From NCBI GenBank assembly GCA_031539345.1, contig JAVKMO010000017.1:1-64000 (forward strand): a DNA stretch of 64,000 nucleotides. Direction: 5' to 3'. Position 1 is the stretch's first letter, and the number at the start of each line of letters is the position of its first letter. Of the stretch, positions 43,228 to 51,484 are shown one piece after another. The notes beneath the pieces were generated by a model. It was not told the DNA's origin. It was given only the letters and a program-made list of their open reading frames with translations, and made no database searches. The position numbers and the translations under genes were made by a program. This DNA comes from JAVKMO01 sp031539345. Its GTDB lineage: Bacteria; Bacteroidota; Bacteroidia; Chitinophagales; Chitinophagaceae.

Positions 43228-44838
43228 ATGTCTTGGTTATTCGCATCTTTATTCAGAAAAAAATCGTTGGGTTCTAATGAACACAATGGCACAACAAGTC
43301 TCAACAAAACACTTTCTGTTTGGGATTTATCCCTTATGGGCATTGCCGCAATTATTGGTGCGGGCATTTTTTCTACCATTGGAAAGGCGGCTTTTGAAGG
43401 AGGCCCTGGCATTATCTTTTTAATCATATTCATTTGCATTACCTGTTTATTTTGTGCGATGTGCTATGCAGAATTTGCGTCGCGCGTTCAAAACGCAGGA
43501 AGTGCTTATAGTTATATTTATGCTACGCTTGGAGAATTGCCAGCTTGGGTCATTGGCTGGGCTTTAATTTTAGAATACAGTTTTAGTAATTCGGTATTGG
43601 CAATTGCGTGGAGCAGTTATTTTTCAAATGTATTAAGTGCCTTTTCTATCACTTTGCCCGAATGGATGCAAACCAATTATTTCTCTGCAACCGATGCCCT
43701 GTATGCTGCCTGTCCTCATTTTTTAGGGGTTCCCATTATTCTGAATTTGTCTGCATTTTCATTCAACGCCTTTCTTACTTTTATTGCTCTCATTGGCATC
43801 AAAGAAGCAAAATGGACATCCCATATTACTGTAACCATCAAATTATTGACTATTTTTTTAGTCATTGTTGTGGGTAGTTTTTATGTTGACACAAGCCATT
43901 GGTCGCCACTTTTTCCCAATCAGATGAAGGGCGTGTTAGCGGGAACATCTGCCATTTTTTTTGCTTTTTTTGGCTTTGATTCGATTAGCACAATGGCAGA
44001 AGAATCAAAAAATCCACAACGAGATTTGCCCCGCTCAATGATTTTTTCATTGTTGTTTTGTGCCTTGGTGTATATCATGATTACGCTTGTTATTACAGGT
44101 ATTGCAAACTATAAAAACCTCAACGTAGAAGACCCGATTGCATATATTTTTGAATCGCTCAACATGAATCAAATTAGTTTTATTGTTTCTGTAAGTGCTT
44201 TATTTGTTATAACAAGTGCGTTTATTGTTTTTCAAATTGCACAGCCACGCGTTTGGTTAAGCATGGGCAGAGACGGCTTACTTTCGCCTAAATTTGCTCA
44301 AGTTCATCCCAAATACAAGACTCCCGTTTTTGGCACAATTATTACGGGCTTAATGGTTGGCGTTCCAGCTTTGTTTTTAGATATGGGCGCCGTAACAGAT
44401 TTGTCAAGTATAGGCACGCTGTTTACTTTTATTTTGGTTTGTGGGGGCGTTTTCTTCTTGCCAAAAAAAGAAGCTAAATCAGGACAATTCAGCATTCCGT
44501 ATTGGAATGGAAAATATTTTTTGCCACTTATTGCCGTCGCTGTTTTGTTTTTGTTTTTTGATGACATTAAAACGATACTGTGGACAAATCCGAGCATTCA
44601 ACATTTTCCTCAATATGTGTTTATGCTTTTGTTTGTTATCATTCTTATTGTAACTCATCTTAAAAACCTTTCTCTTATTCCGTTATGCGGTGTGTTGTGT
44701 TGCTTGTTTTTGATGACAGAATTGGGGCTTGGCAACTGGATCGCTTTTTTTGTTTGGTTAAGCCTAGGATTGCTTGTTTATTTTTTTTATGGCAGAAAAA
44801 ACAGTCGTTTAAATACCACACAAAAGGAGATATTGTAG
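43228..44838 (+). CDS. APC family amino acid permease
   Basis: The 536-residue protein has about 12-14 hydrophobic helices. The N-terminal motif LSVWDLSLMGIAAIIGAGIFSTIG is the first-helix signature of the APC superfamily, and CYAEFASRVQNAGSAYSYIYATLGELPAW matches the CAT-type cationic amino acid transporters. FGFDSISTMAEESKNPQRDLPRSM is also typical. It should import or exchange amino acids across the inner membrane. The substrate is not determined. Confidence 0.9.
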   Translation: MSWLFASLFRKKSLGSNEHNGTTSLNKTLSVWDLSLMGIAAIIGAGIFSTIGKAAFEGGPGIIFLIIFICITCLFCAMCYAEFASRVQNAGSAYSYIYATLGELPAWVIGWALILEYSFSNSVLAIAWSSYFSNVLSAFSITLPEWMQTNYFSATDALYAACPHFLGVPIILNLSAFSFNAFLTFIALIGIKEAKWTSHITVTIKLLTIFLVIVVGSFYVDTSHWSPLFPNQMKGVLAGTSAIFFAFFGFDSISTMAEESKNPQRDLPRSMIFSLLFCALVYIMITLVITGIANYKNLNVEDPIAYIFESLNMNQISFIVSVSALFVITSAFIVFQIAQPRVWLSMGRDGLLSPKFAQVHPKYKTPVFGTIITGLMVGVPALFLDMGAVTDLSSIGTLFTFILVCGGVFFLPKKEAKSGQFSIPYWNGKYFLPLIAVAVLFLFFDDIKTILWTNPSIQHFPQYVFMLLFVIILIVTHLKNLSLIPLCGVLCCLFLMTELGLGNWIAFFVWLSLGLLVYFFYGRKNSRLNTTQKEIL

Positions 44839-44839
44839 A

Positions 44840-45145
44840 TTATTTTTCAATCACTTTTGGCACCAAAAAAAAGTTTTCGTTTTTATTGCTCGCAAGTTGT
44901 AAAGCATCTTTTTTTAAAAGTTCTTCTTTTATTTTATCTGCACGATAAACAGTAAGATTTGAATGCAGTTCTTTGTGATGATTGTTTTTTACTCCGTCAA
45001 ATTCATTGACTTTGTTACAAAATGTAAGTAGATTCTTCAAATCCTCAGAGATGGCTTTTTTTTCTTTTTCATCAAACTGCAATAACGAAAGGTCGCTTAA
45101 ATGTTGAATCAATTTGTCGTCAATAACAATGCTGTTTTTGTTCAT
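44840..45145 (-). CDS. gatC: Asp/Glu-tRNA(Asn/Gln) amidotransferase subunit C
   Basis: The 101-residue protein resembles GatC, the small subunit that holds GatA and GatB together: IDDKLIQHLSDLSLLQFDEKEKKAISEDLKNLLTFCNKVNEFD is the family's N-terminal helical pattern, and a C-terminal NFFLVPKVIEK matches its F-x-VP-x-VI-x end. I chose ATG 45145; a longer frame adds 12 residues without homology. gatA and gatB are not in the window. It converges on the permease gene with a 1-bp gap. Confidence 0.88.
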   Translation of the reverse strand: MNKNSIVIDDKLIQHLSDLSLLQFDEKEKKAISEDLKNLLTFCNKVNEFDGVKNNHHKELHSNLTVYRADKIKEELLKKDALQLASNKNENFFLVPKVIEK

Positions 45146-45294
45146 AGAGTGAAGTCTTTGAAAATTATTTGTAAAGCACAATCGCCAATTTATTGTTTTA
45201 TTTTAAGCTGACACACGAGACCATTGAAAAACTATTACAATCATCAATAAAAACACCAATGAGCACAAACAACACTTAAAAAGGATACAGAATT

Positions 45295-45885
45295 TTATAG
45301 AAAATTGCCATTTTTGTCTGTTTTTCGCCATGTCTCTGTTTCAAAACAATATCTTTTAATAATATATGCTGGACTCCCCACAGCTACAGAATAATCAGGA
45401 ATATCTTTTGTTACAACAGAATTAGCTCCTATAACTGAATTTTTACCAACACTTGCACCTATTATACACACATTTTCGCCTATCCATGCTCCATGTCCTA
45501 TCACAACGCTTTTTAATTGTTTAATCTTTTGATTTAAAATAGGCTCATTGACATTTTCATAGCTATGCACATTATCTGAAATATAGACCTTGTCAGCCGT
45601 TAGGACAGCGTCTCCAATGATAATTTCACTCGTAGCGTAGATATGGTTAAAATTCCCGATCACGGTATTATTGCCAATTTGCAACAAACATTCTTTTTTG
45701 TCAATAGCATGTGCGGCAAGCCATGTTTTGTGTTGTATCAACACATGATTACCAATATGGATATGTCGTTTACCTTGAATTTTCAGTGGCTGTTTTATGC
45801 GACTTCTACGTCCTATAAATTTGAATTGAAATTTATAAAAAGGATAAATAAATACGTAATAATAAAGGAGGTAGATAGAATTCAT
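45295..45885 (-). CDS. Hexapeptide-repeat acyl/acetyltransferase
   Basis: The 196-residue protein is a left-handed beta-helix built from hexapeptide repeats (HIGNHVLIQHKTW, IGNNTVIGNFNHIY, IIIGDAVLTADKVYISDNVH, WIGENVCIIGASVGKNSVIGANSVVTKDI) with a C-terminal GSPAYIIKRY. It is of the CatB/WbbJ type that O- or N-acetylates sugars. As the last gene of the polysaccharide operon, overlapping the glycosyltransferase upstream by 1 bp, it probably decorates the polysaccharide. Confidence 0.85.
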   Translation of the reverse strand: MNSIYLLYYYVFIYPFYKFQFKFIGRRSRIKQPLKIQGKRHIHIGNHVLIQHKTWLAAHAIDKKECLLQIGNNTVIGNFNHIYATSEIIIGDAVLTADKVYISDNVHSYENVNEPILNQKIKQLKSVVIGHGAWIGENVCIIGASVGKNSVIGANSVVTKDIPDYSVAVGSPAYIIKRYCFETETWRKTDKNGNFL

Positions 45886-46736
45886 TATTGAAACACTTGG
45901 CGTATTAAATTTTTATGTTTAAAATTATATTTAAAAAGTCTATAAATGCTGATTAGTGTATATTGAAATAATAGCTTTCGATAATAGTTTTTGATAAAGT
46001 AGAATTTTCCCCAATCATAACTCAGCTTTAATCCTTCTTTTTTGTTTTCTATAACGGTAATTGAATCTTCATGGCTTCTGTTTAATACAAGTAGCTGAGG
46101 AATAAATTTGATTTTTTTTCTTTCTAATGCCGAAATTAGAAAAATTAAAATATCAGGCCCTGCCCCAGTTCTATTAAAATCAATATTGTCGCTATTGGGA
46201 ATATGCGAAATGACTTTACGCTGAAAATTGACGTTTCTAAATAAAGCGATAACCGGAGATGGAAGAAACCCGTTTTTATTAAACAATAAAATGTCGTTCA
46301 AAAAATCTTTTGAAGTAATTTCTATAAACGGATATATTTTATGATGTTGAATGCCGTCGTCATTAAACTCTGCATTTTCGGCAATTACAAAGCTTGTTTC
46401 ATCATCAAATTGATTTAAAGTTGCTTCAATAAATTCGGGGTTAATAATATCGTCAGACCATAAAATATGGATAAAATCGCCTTTTGATTTTTCGATTACT
46501 TTTTGCCAATTTTTGACCGCACCCACATTTGTTTCGTTTTGAAATACTTTGATTTTTGTTTTATGTTTTTCTGCAATAGTGTTAATGAGCGTCCAAGTGC
46601 CGTCAGTACTTTGGTTGTCATTAATGATAATTTCTATGTTGGCATAAGTTTGATTAAGTGCACTATTGATGGTTTCTTCTATTAGTGAAACTCTGTTATA
46701 TACAGGAATACAAATACTTACTAATGGATATTTCAT
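45885..46736 (-). CDS. Family 2 glycosyltransferase
   Basis: The 283-residue protein is a GT-A glycosyltransferase. It shows VSICIPVYNRVSLIEETINSALNQTY, EIIINDNQSTDGTW, TNVGAVKNWQKVIEKSKGDFIHILWSDDII (the DD metal site) and PSPVIALFR. There are no strong membrane helices. It overlaps the epimerase gene upstream by 4 bp. In this operon it probably adds one sugar of the repeat unit, perhaps the dideoxyhexose; the donor is an inference. Confidence 0.88.
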   Translation of the reverse strand: MKYPLVSICIPVYNRVSLIEETINSALNQTYANIEIIINDNQSTDGTWTLINTIAEKHKTKIKVFQNETNVGAVKNWQKVIEKSKGDFIHILWSDDIINPEFIEATLNQFDDETSFVIAENAEFNDDGIQHHKIYPFIEITSKDFLNDILLFNKNGFLPSPVIALFRNVNFQRKVISHIPNSDNIDFNRTGAGPDILIFLISALERKKIKFIPQLLVLNRSHEDSITVIENKKEGLKLSYDWGKFYFIKNYYRKLLFQYTLISIYRLFKYNFKHKNLIRQVFQ

Positions 46737-47761
46737 TTTTCAGACTGATTTAACCATATCAAAGTATTTCTCAATCCTTGTATTTTGTCAATTTTAGGTT
46801 GCCAAAAATTCATGGAAAGTATTTTGTTATTATTAGCAATAAAAACTTTTTGGTCGCTATGTCTTTCTGGCGTATAAATAAAACTCATTTGAATATTTAG
46901 CTCTTGTTCTAAAAAGTCAAATACTTCTAGAAGCGACATACTATTTTCAAATCCTCCGCCAATATTAAATGCCTCTCCTTGTAACATCTCAATATTGTGC
47001 ATAGCTCCAATGTATAAATTCACAGCATCGTCGGCATATAATAAATCTCTTACTTGTTTTCCATTCCCCGAAATAGTAAAAGGTTCTATTAATTTATGCG
47101 TTTGAATTTCAACCGCTTTTTTACAAAACCAGCCCACCCATCCTTGATCAAAGGTTGAAAACTGCCTTCCTCCATACATAGAAGAGTGTCTAAACACGAT
47201 TGTTTTAATTCCATATAGTCGATAATAATCTAATAAGTATTGATCGGAAGCCCCCTTAGAACAACCATATGGAGAATGAAAATTGAGAGATTCTGATTCA
47301 TCAAATCCGTGCGGTCTTTCATCAACAAGATACCTCTTTGTCGTTTCTGTCATTTTATATTTTGCAAAATCGCCATATACTTTATTTGTAGAAGAATAAA
47401 TAATTGCAGTATGTTTTGAGAATTTTCTAACAGCTTCTAAAATATTTAAAGTGCCCAACGCATTCGTTTCAAAATCTTTTCTTGGATTTTCTATAGAAGT
47501 TGTCATCGCAACTTGGCCGGCTAAATGATAAATGACATTTGGTTGGTGCTTTTTTATTATCTCTTCAATTTCATTTTGATTTGAAATGCTTGAATTGTAA
47601 AAAGTATAAGCTCCTTGACTTGATAGCCATTTGTGATTTAACGCGCTCCCATATCTCGACAAATTGTCAATGATAATGAGGTCGCCAATACCTTCTGTTA
47701 AAATTTTTGACGCGATATTTGATCCTAAAAAACCGCATCCTCCAGTTATCAATATTTTCAT
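46733..47761 (-). CDS. CDP-paratose 2-epimerase-like (TyvE/RfbE family)
   Basis: The 342-residue extended SDR has the NAD motif ITGGCGFLGSN, YHLAGQVAMTTSIENPRKDFETNALGTLNILEAVR, the characteristic SSTNKVYGD segment (Asn-Lys-Val-Tyr replaces the usual Ser-x-Tyr region), YGCSKGASDQYLLDY (Tyr-x3-Lys) and FRHSSMYGGRQFSTFDQGWVGWF. All are typical of CDP-tyvelose epimerase, which inverts C2 of CDP-paratose. Length matches (about 338). I start it at ATG 47761, not 21 codons upstream. Together with RfbF/G/H-like genes this supports a CDP-tyvelose-type branch. Confidence 0.85.
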   Translation of the reverse strand: MKILITGGCGFLGSNIASKILTEGIGDLIIIDNLSRYGSALNHKWLSSQGAYTFYNSSISNQNEIEEIIKKHQPNVIYHLAGQVAMTTSIENPRKDFETNALGTLNILEAVRKFSKHTAIIYSSTNKVYGDFAKYKMTETTKRYLVDERPHGFDESESLNFHSPYGCSKGASDQYLLDYYRLYGIKTIVFRHSSMYGGRQFSTFDQGWVGWFCKKAVEIQTHKLIEPFTISGNGKQVRDLLYADDAVNLYIGAMHNIEMLQGEAFNIGGGFENSMSLLEVFDFLEQELNIQMSFIYTPERHSDQKVFIANNNKILSMNFWQPKIDKIQGLRNTLIWLNQSEK

Positions 47762-47789
47762 TAGATCTTTTTTTAAGTAAGAGTAAATT

Positions 47790-48668
47790 TTATCTTTTTT
47801 GATTTGTTTTTTGTTCTTCTGCAATAGTTTTTATTAACCCATTGATTATATCATATTTAGGTTTCCACCCCATGCCTATCAATTTTGAATTATCCATATC
47901 TACATCCATAACTTCATTTTCTCTGTAGGCAATTTTGCCAAAATTTAACTTTGTATCAGAATTTTCTAAGATGTGTTTCATTGATTCTACAAAACTTCTT
48001 ATTGTTATTGTATTTTTTGTACAAACAAAGAAATCCTCAAATCCTTCGCCAACATTAACCCCATCAACGATTATTTTAAAAGCATCTACCACATCATCTA
48101 TATAAATAAAATCTCTTTTTTGTATTCCTTCTGTTAAATCTATCTCTTGTTCATTATGAATCAATTTTTTAAGAATAAATGTTACAAACTTTGTATCATT
48201 ATCACCAGGTCCATAAAAATGTTCAAGAACAACATTCACACATTTTATTTTTTTTGAATACACTTTTAACCAATCTAAAAATTGATTTTTCGACAAACTA
48301 TACGAATTGATGCCTTTGTTTAGAAAGGTATCCGTATTGATAAATATAGTTTTTGAAGGATTGGGTAATGAACTTAAAATGGTTAATGGCAAAATCAAAT
48401 TAGCTTCAATTATTTCAATGTCACTTTTATTTCCTCTGCCATAATCGGTTGCAAAATGAATGATTATGTCCGGAGATATTGTTTTAATAATATCCGAGAT
48501 TTTATTTTTACTTAAATTAAATAAAAAGAGTTTGTCTTTAATTTCGTTTAACCTATGAAAGTTAGAATTTTCCCTATGCAAAACATAAAATTCAAAAGAG
48601 CTATGAAATGTTTTGATAAATGAACTTCCTAAAAACCCTGTTCCTCCTGTAACTAATATTTTTTTCAT
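47790..48668 (-). CDS. CDP-abequose/paratose synthase-like 4-ketoreductase (RfbJ/RfbS-like SDR)
   Basis: The 292-residue SDR has TGGTGFLGSSF at residues 7-17, IIHFATDYGRG, IFINTDTFLNKGINSYSLSKNQFLDW (Tyr-x3-Lys), LEHFYGPGDNDTKFV, QKRDFIYIDDVVDAF and a C-terminal MGWKPKYDIINGL. From memory of the family this pattern is closest to RfbJ (CDP-abequose synthase) and its paratose-synthase relatives, which reduce the C4 ketone of CDP-4-keto-3,6-dideoxyglucose. The stereochemistry cannot be read. It lies just before the 2-epimerase gene, which argues for paratose as product. Confidence 0.75.
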   Translation of the reverse strand: MKKILVTGGTGFLGSSFIKTFHSSFEFYVLHRENSNFHRLNEIKDKLFLFNLSKNKISDIIKTISPDIIIHFATDYGRGNKSDIEIIEANLILPLTILSSLPNPSKTIFINTDTFLNKGINSYSLSKNQFLDWLKVYSKKIKCVNVVLEHFYGPGDNDTKFVTFILKKLIHNEQEIDLTEGIQKRDFIYIDDVVDAFKIIVDGVNVGEGFEDFFVCTKNTITIRSFVESMKHILENSDTKLNFGKIAYRENEVMDVDMDNSKLIGMGWKPKYDIINGLIKTIAEEQKTNQKR

Positions 48669-48746
48669 AAAACACCATTTCCCCTTAAAATCATACTAAG
48701 CAATTTTTTATTTCGGTATAACTCTCTTGATTATGCATATTGATTT

Positions 48747-50396
48747 TTACTTTTTTGCAATTTTTTTAAATACAACATTACTCCTAAAAAAGGTATCTAC
48801 CCCTGTTTCATTTACAAAAGTATCTACTTCTTTGTAATTTATTTTTTGTTTTTGAAATAGTAGCCTGTTAGAACGATGGTCATTGAAATTTACCAATAAT
48901 AGCCCTTTTCTTTCTTTTAAATTTGCCAGTTGCTTCCATCTTGTTGCAGAGACGATGACATTGTAATAGCTATAACCCATTATAAAAAAGAGATTAATCA
49001 GCATAATGCCCAAAAAAATGCGATAAAAAATTGGCGTTTTCCAATTCGACAAAATGAGTAACGCAATAACAGGCAATAGATAGAAATGAGGAACATATCG
49101 AGCAATATACCAAAGAGGATTGATATATACAGAGAGCAAAACGGTGCTAATGATAAAAAACAAAGCCACTTTGTAAGGCTCGAATTGATGTTTGTTTTTT
49201 TGAAAGTAAAATATTCCCAAAACTAATAGTGTCAAAAGATAAATGCCAGAATACCAAACACCAAAGCCTCCAATCATAACCCCAGCAAACGCATATCGTT
49301 CAAGTTCATATTTTGATACAGAAAAGGGGACTTTATAGGACACTGACCCATTAAAACAATCGTTAAAACAGGTTTTTGCAAAATGTGATTTTATGATATT
49401 AAAGAATCGATTGCCTCGTCTATAATCAATTGCATCTACAAATTGATTTTTATCAACTATAGATTTCCCATTTTGGTCGTATAATGGATAAAAACAATGC
49501 CCATGGTGTAAATAATTTTTAACATAGGTATTAAACCCAAAGACAGAGAAGGCTAAGATGTTGATAACACTAAAAATTAAAACAATTTTCAGCAACTGTT
49601 TATATTTTTTGAGATACAGGAAATATAATCCGATAAAAAATTGAAATATAATTACATACACTAAGGCTGTAATTTTAATATTTACAAAATAGAAAATTAA
49701 GAAAACCATAGCCCACAAGTATTTTTTGTCCTCCCACTTGATGTATGACAACAAGAATACAAACAAGATACATATTGAACAGCTGATTTGATAATCAATC
49801 AATGTGGCGTGGTAGGAGTTTAAAAAAATGGGATTAAATGCAATTAAAAGGGCTGAACTAATAGAAATTTTATGGCTGAAATTCAACTTCGTTAAAAATT
49901 CTTTCATTATGCCAAAGGTTATGATTGCCCATATCCAATTCATCATTTTCAATATCTTAATATCATCTACTAATGCATATAAATATCCGCCAAAAATCCA
50001 TGCAGACTTTGCAAAATGATTGAAAACAATGTCTAAAATTCCATTTTCTTGAAAATGATCATAAACAGGATTCCAGCCATTTGCTATTTTATATATGGCT
50101 TCCGTATGGTACATTTGACCGTCATACGAATAGTCAAAAAAGAAAAAAGAAAATAATCCACTTCCGAATAGAATGCTTCCTATTGTTATGAAAAATCGAG
50201 CATCTTTTATGACATAAATTGAAATAGACAAATAGGCAAAAGACAGAATTAATGCCAGGTCTTTAGACATTGCAACATGAAAAAAACTCAAGAGAACAGA
50301 CGAAGAATAAATAGACAAAATCCACGTCAATAAGAAAAAAGATATTTTTTCAAAATCAATTTTCAAAAACGAATTGAACCAACTCCTTAATGCCAT
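48747..50396 (-). CDS. Polytopic membrane protein, GT-C-like glycosyltransferase
   Basis: The 549-residue protein has about 11-12 hydrophobic helices. The first long periplasmic loop carries acidic and aromatic residues (FFDYSYDGQMYHTEAIYKIANGWNPVYD), the layout of GT-C enzymes, which use a polyprenyl-phosphate sugar. The C-terminal 50 residues are soluble. It follows a GtrB-like gene 52 bp upstream, so the pair may act in sequence. An alternative is a polymerase-type protein; I cannot exclude it. Confidence 0.6.
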   Translation of the reverse strand: MALRSWFNSFLKIDFEKISFFLLTWILSIYSSSVLLSFFHVAMSKDLALILSFAYLSISIYVIKDARFFITIGSILFGSGLFSFFFFDYSYDGQMYHTEAIYKIANGWNPVYDHFQENGILDIVFNHFAKSAWIFGGYLYALVDDIKILKMMNWIWAIITFGIMKEFLTKLNFSHKISISSALLIAFNPIFLNSYHATLIDYQISCSICILFVFLLSYIKWEDKKYLWAMVFLIFYFVNIKITALVYVIIFQFFIGLYFLYLKKYKQLLKIVLIFSVINILAFSVFGFNTYVKNYLHHGHCFYPLYDQNGKSIVDKNQFVDAIDYRRGNRFFNIIKSHFAKTCFNDCFNGSVSYKVPFSVSKYELERYAFAGVMIGGFGVWYSGIYLLTLLVLGIFYFQKNKHQFEPYKVALFFIISTVLLSVYINPLWYIARYVPHFYLLPVIALLILSNWKTPIFYRIFLGIMLINLFFIMGYSYYNVIVSATRWKQLANLKERKGLLLVNFNDHRSNRLLFQKQKINYKEVDTFVNETGVDTFFRSNVVFKKIAKK

Positions 50397-50448
50397 TGTG
50401 TTATATTTTTTTTATCTGTGTGTTCAACTTGTTTGAAAATGCTTTTTG

Positions 50449-51384
50449 TTAAAAATTTACACGTTCTTCTTCTATTACCAAAGGTCTTTTTTGTACAATA
50501 GTATGAATAGAGCCAATATATTCTCCCAATATTCCGATGAAGAACAACTGAACTGATGCAAAAAGAAAAAGTCCAATAACGGTGGGTGCATTGCCCGCAG
50601 GATAGTCAGACCAAAAAACCAACTTCAACACAAGATAAATCAATGCGATTAACAAACTTAAAGCAGACATGCCAAAGCCCAAGAATGTGGCGATACGCAA
50701 AGGGATTTTAGAATGGCTTGTAATGCCAAGCATACCGATGTCATAAAGCGTATAAAAATTGTTTTTAGTGAACCCGCGTTTTCTCAAGGGTTGTTTAAAA
50801 TGTACGACCGCTTTTTTAAACCCAACTTCGCTAATGATACCTCTAAAATAGGGATAGGGGTCATCAAATTGTTTGATGATGTCAATAATTTTTCGGTCAA
50901 ATAAACCTGTTCCGGTAAAGTTTTCTATCAAATTCGTATCTGACAGTCTGCCTATCATTTTGTAATAGGTTTTTCTGATATTGTAAAACAGCCAAGATTC
51001 TTCGGCTTGATTTTTTACAGCTACGGAGATTTTGTAGCCGGCTTCCCAGTTTTGAATATGTTTTTCTATTAGCTCAGGGGGGTCTTGAAAATCTGATGCC
51101 ATCAACATAACGGCGTCTCCCTTTGCCGCAAATAGTCCATTTACAGGAGATTTGATATGTCCAAAATTTCTTGAATTAACAATGAGTTTGACTTGTGCGT
51201 TTTGCTTGCAAATGTTTTTAACAATTTCTGCAGTAGTGTCAGTAGAGGCATTGTCAACTACAATATGTTCATAGTCATATCGATCAGTAAATTTTACCAT
51301 CACTTTTTGAATAGCCTCTATCAATAATCCAATATTTTCGGATTCATTGTAGGTAGGGGTAACGATACTGATTATTTTTTTCAT
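50449..51384 (-). CDS. Family 2 glycosyltransferase, GtrB-like
   Basis: The 311-residue protein has a GT-A domain (ISIVTPTYNESENIGLLI, HIVVDNASTDTT, NFGHIKSPVNGLFAAKGDAVMLMASDFQDPPELIE) and two C-terminal membrane helices (about 230-255 and 268-292). This is the layout of GtrB-type enzymes, which transfer a sugar from a nucleotide donor to undecaprenyl phosphate. The usual DxD is replaced by SDFQDPP. It lies between the ThDP enzyme and the GT-C-like gene. Confidence 0.88.
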   Translation of the reverse strand: MKKIISIVTPTYNESENIGLLIEAIQKVMVKFTDRYDYEHIVVDNASTDTTAEIVKNICKQNAQVKLIVNSRNFGHIKSPVNGLFAAKGDAVMLMASDFQDPPELIEKHIQNWEAGYKISVAVKNQAEESWLFYNIRKTYYKMIGRLSDTNLIENFTGTGLFDRKIIDIIKQFDDPYPYFRGIISEVGFKKAVVHFKQPLRKRGFTKNNFYTLYDIGMLGITSHSKIPLRIATFLGFGMSALSLLIALIYLVLKLVFWSDYPAGNAPTVIGLFLFASVQLFFIGILGEYIGSIHTIVQKRPLVIEEERVNF

Positions 51385-51484
51385 GAATTTTTTTGTCTTA
51401 TTTTATATTTTATTAAATTATGCTATACAATTTGAGGGTTCGGCACGCCAATAATTATGATATATACAAATCTTTATTTTTAAA

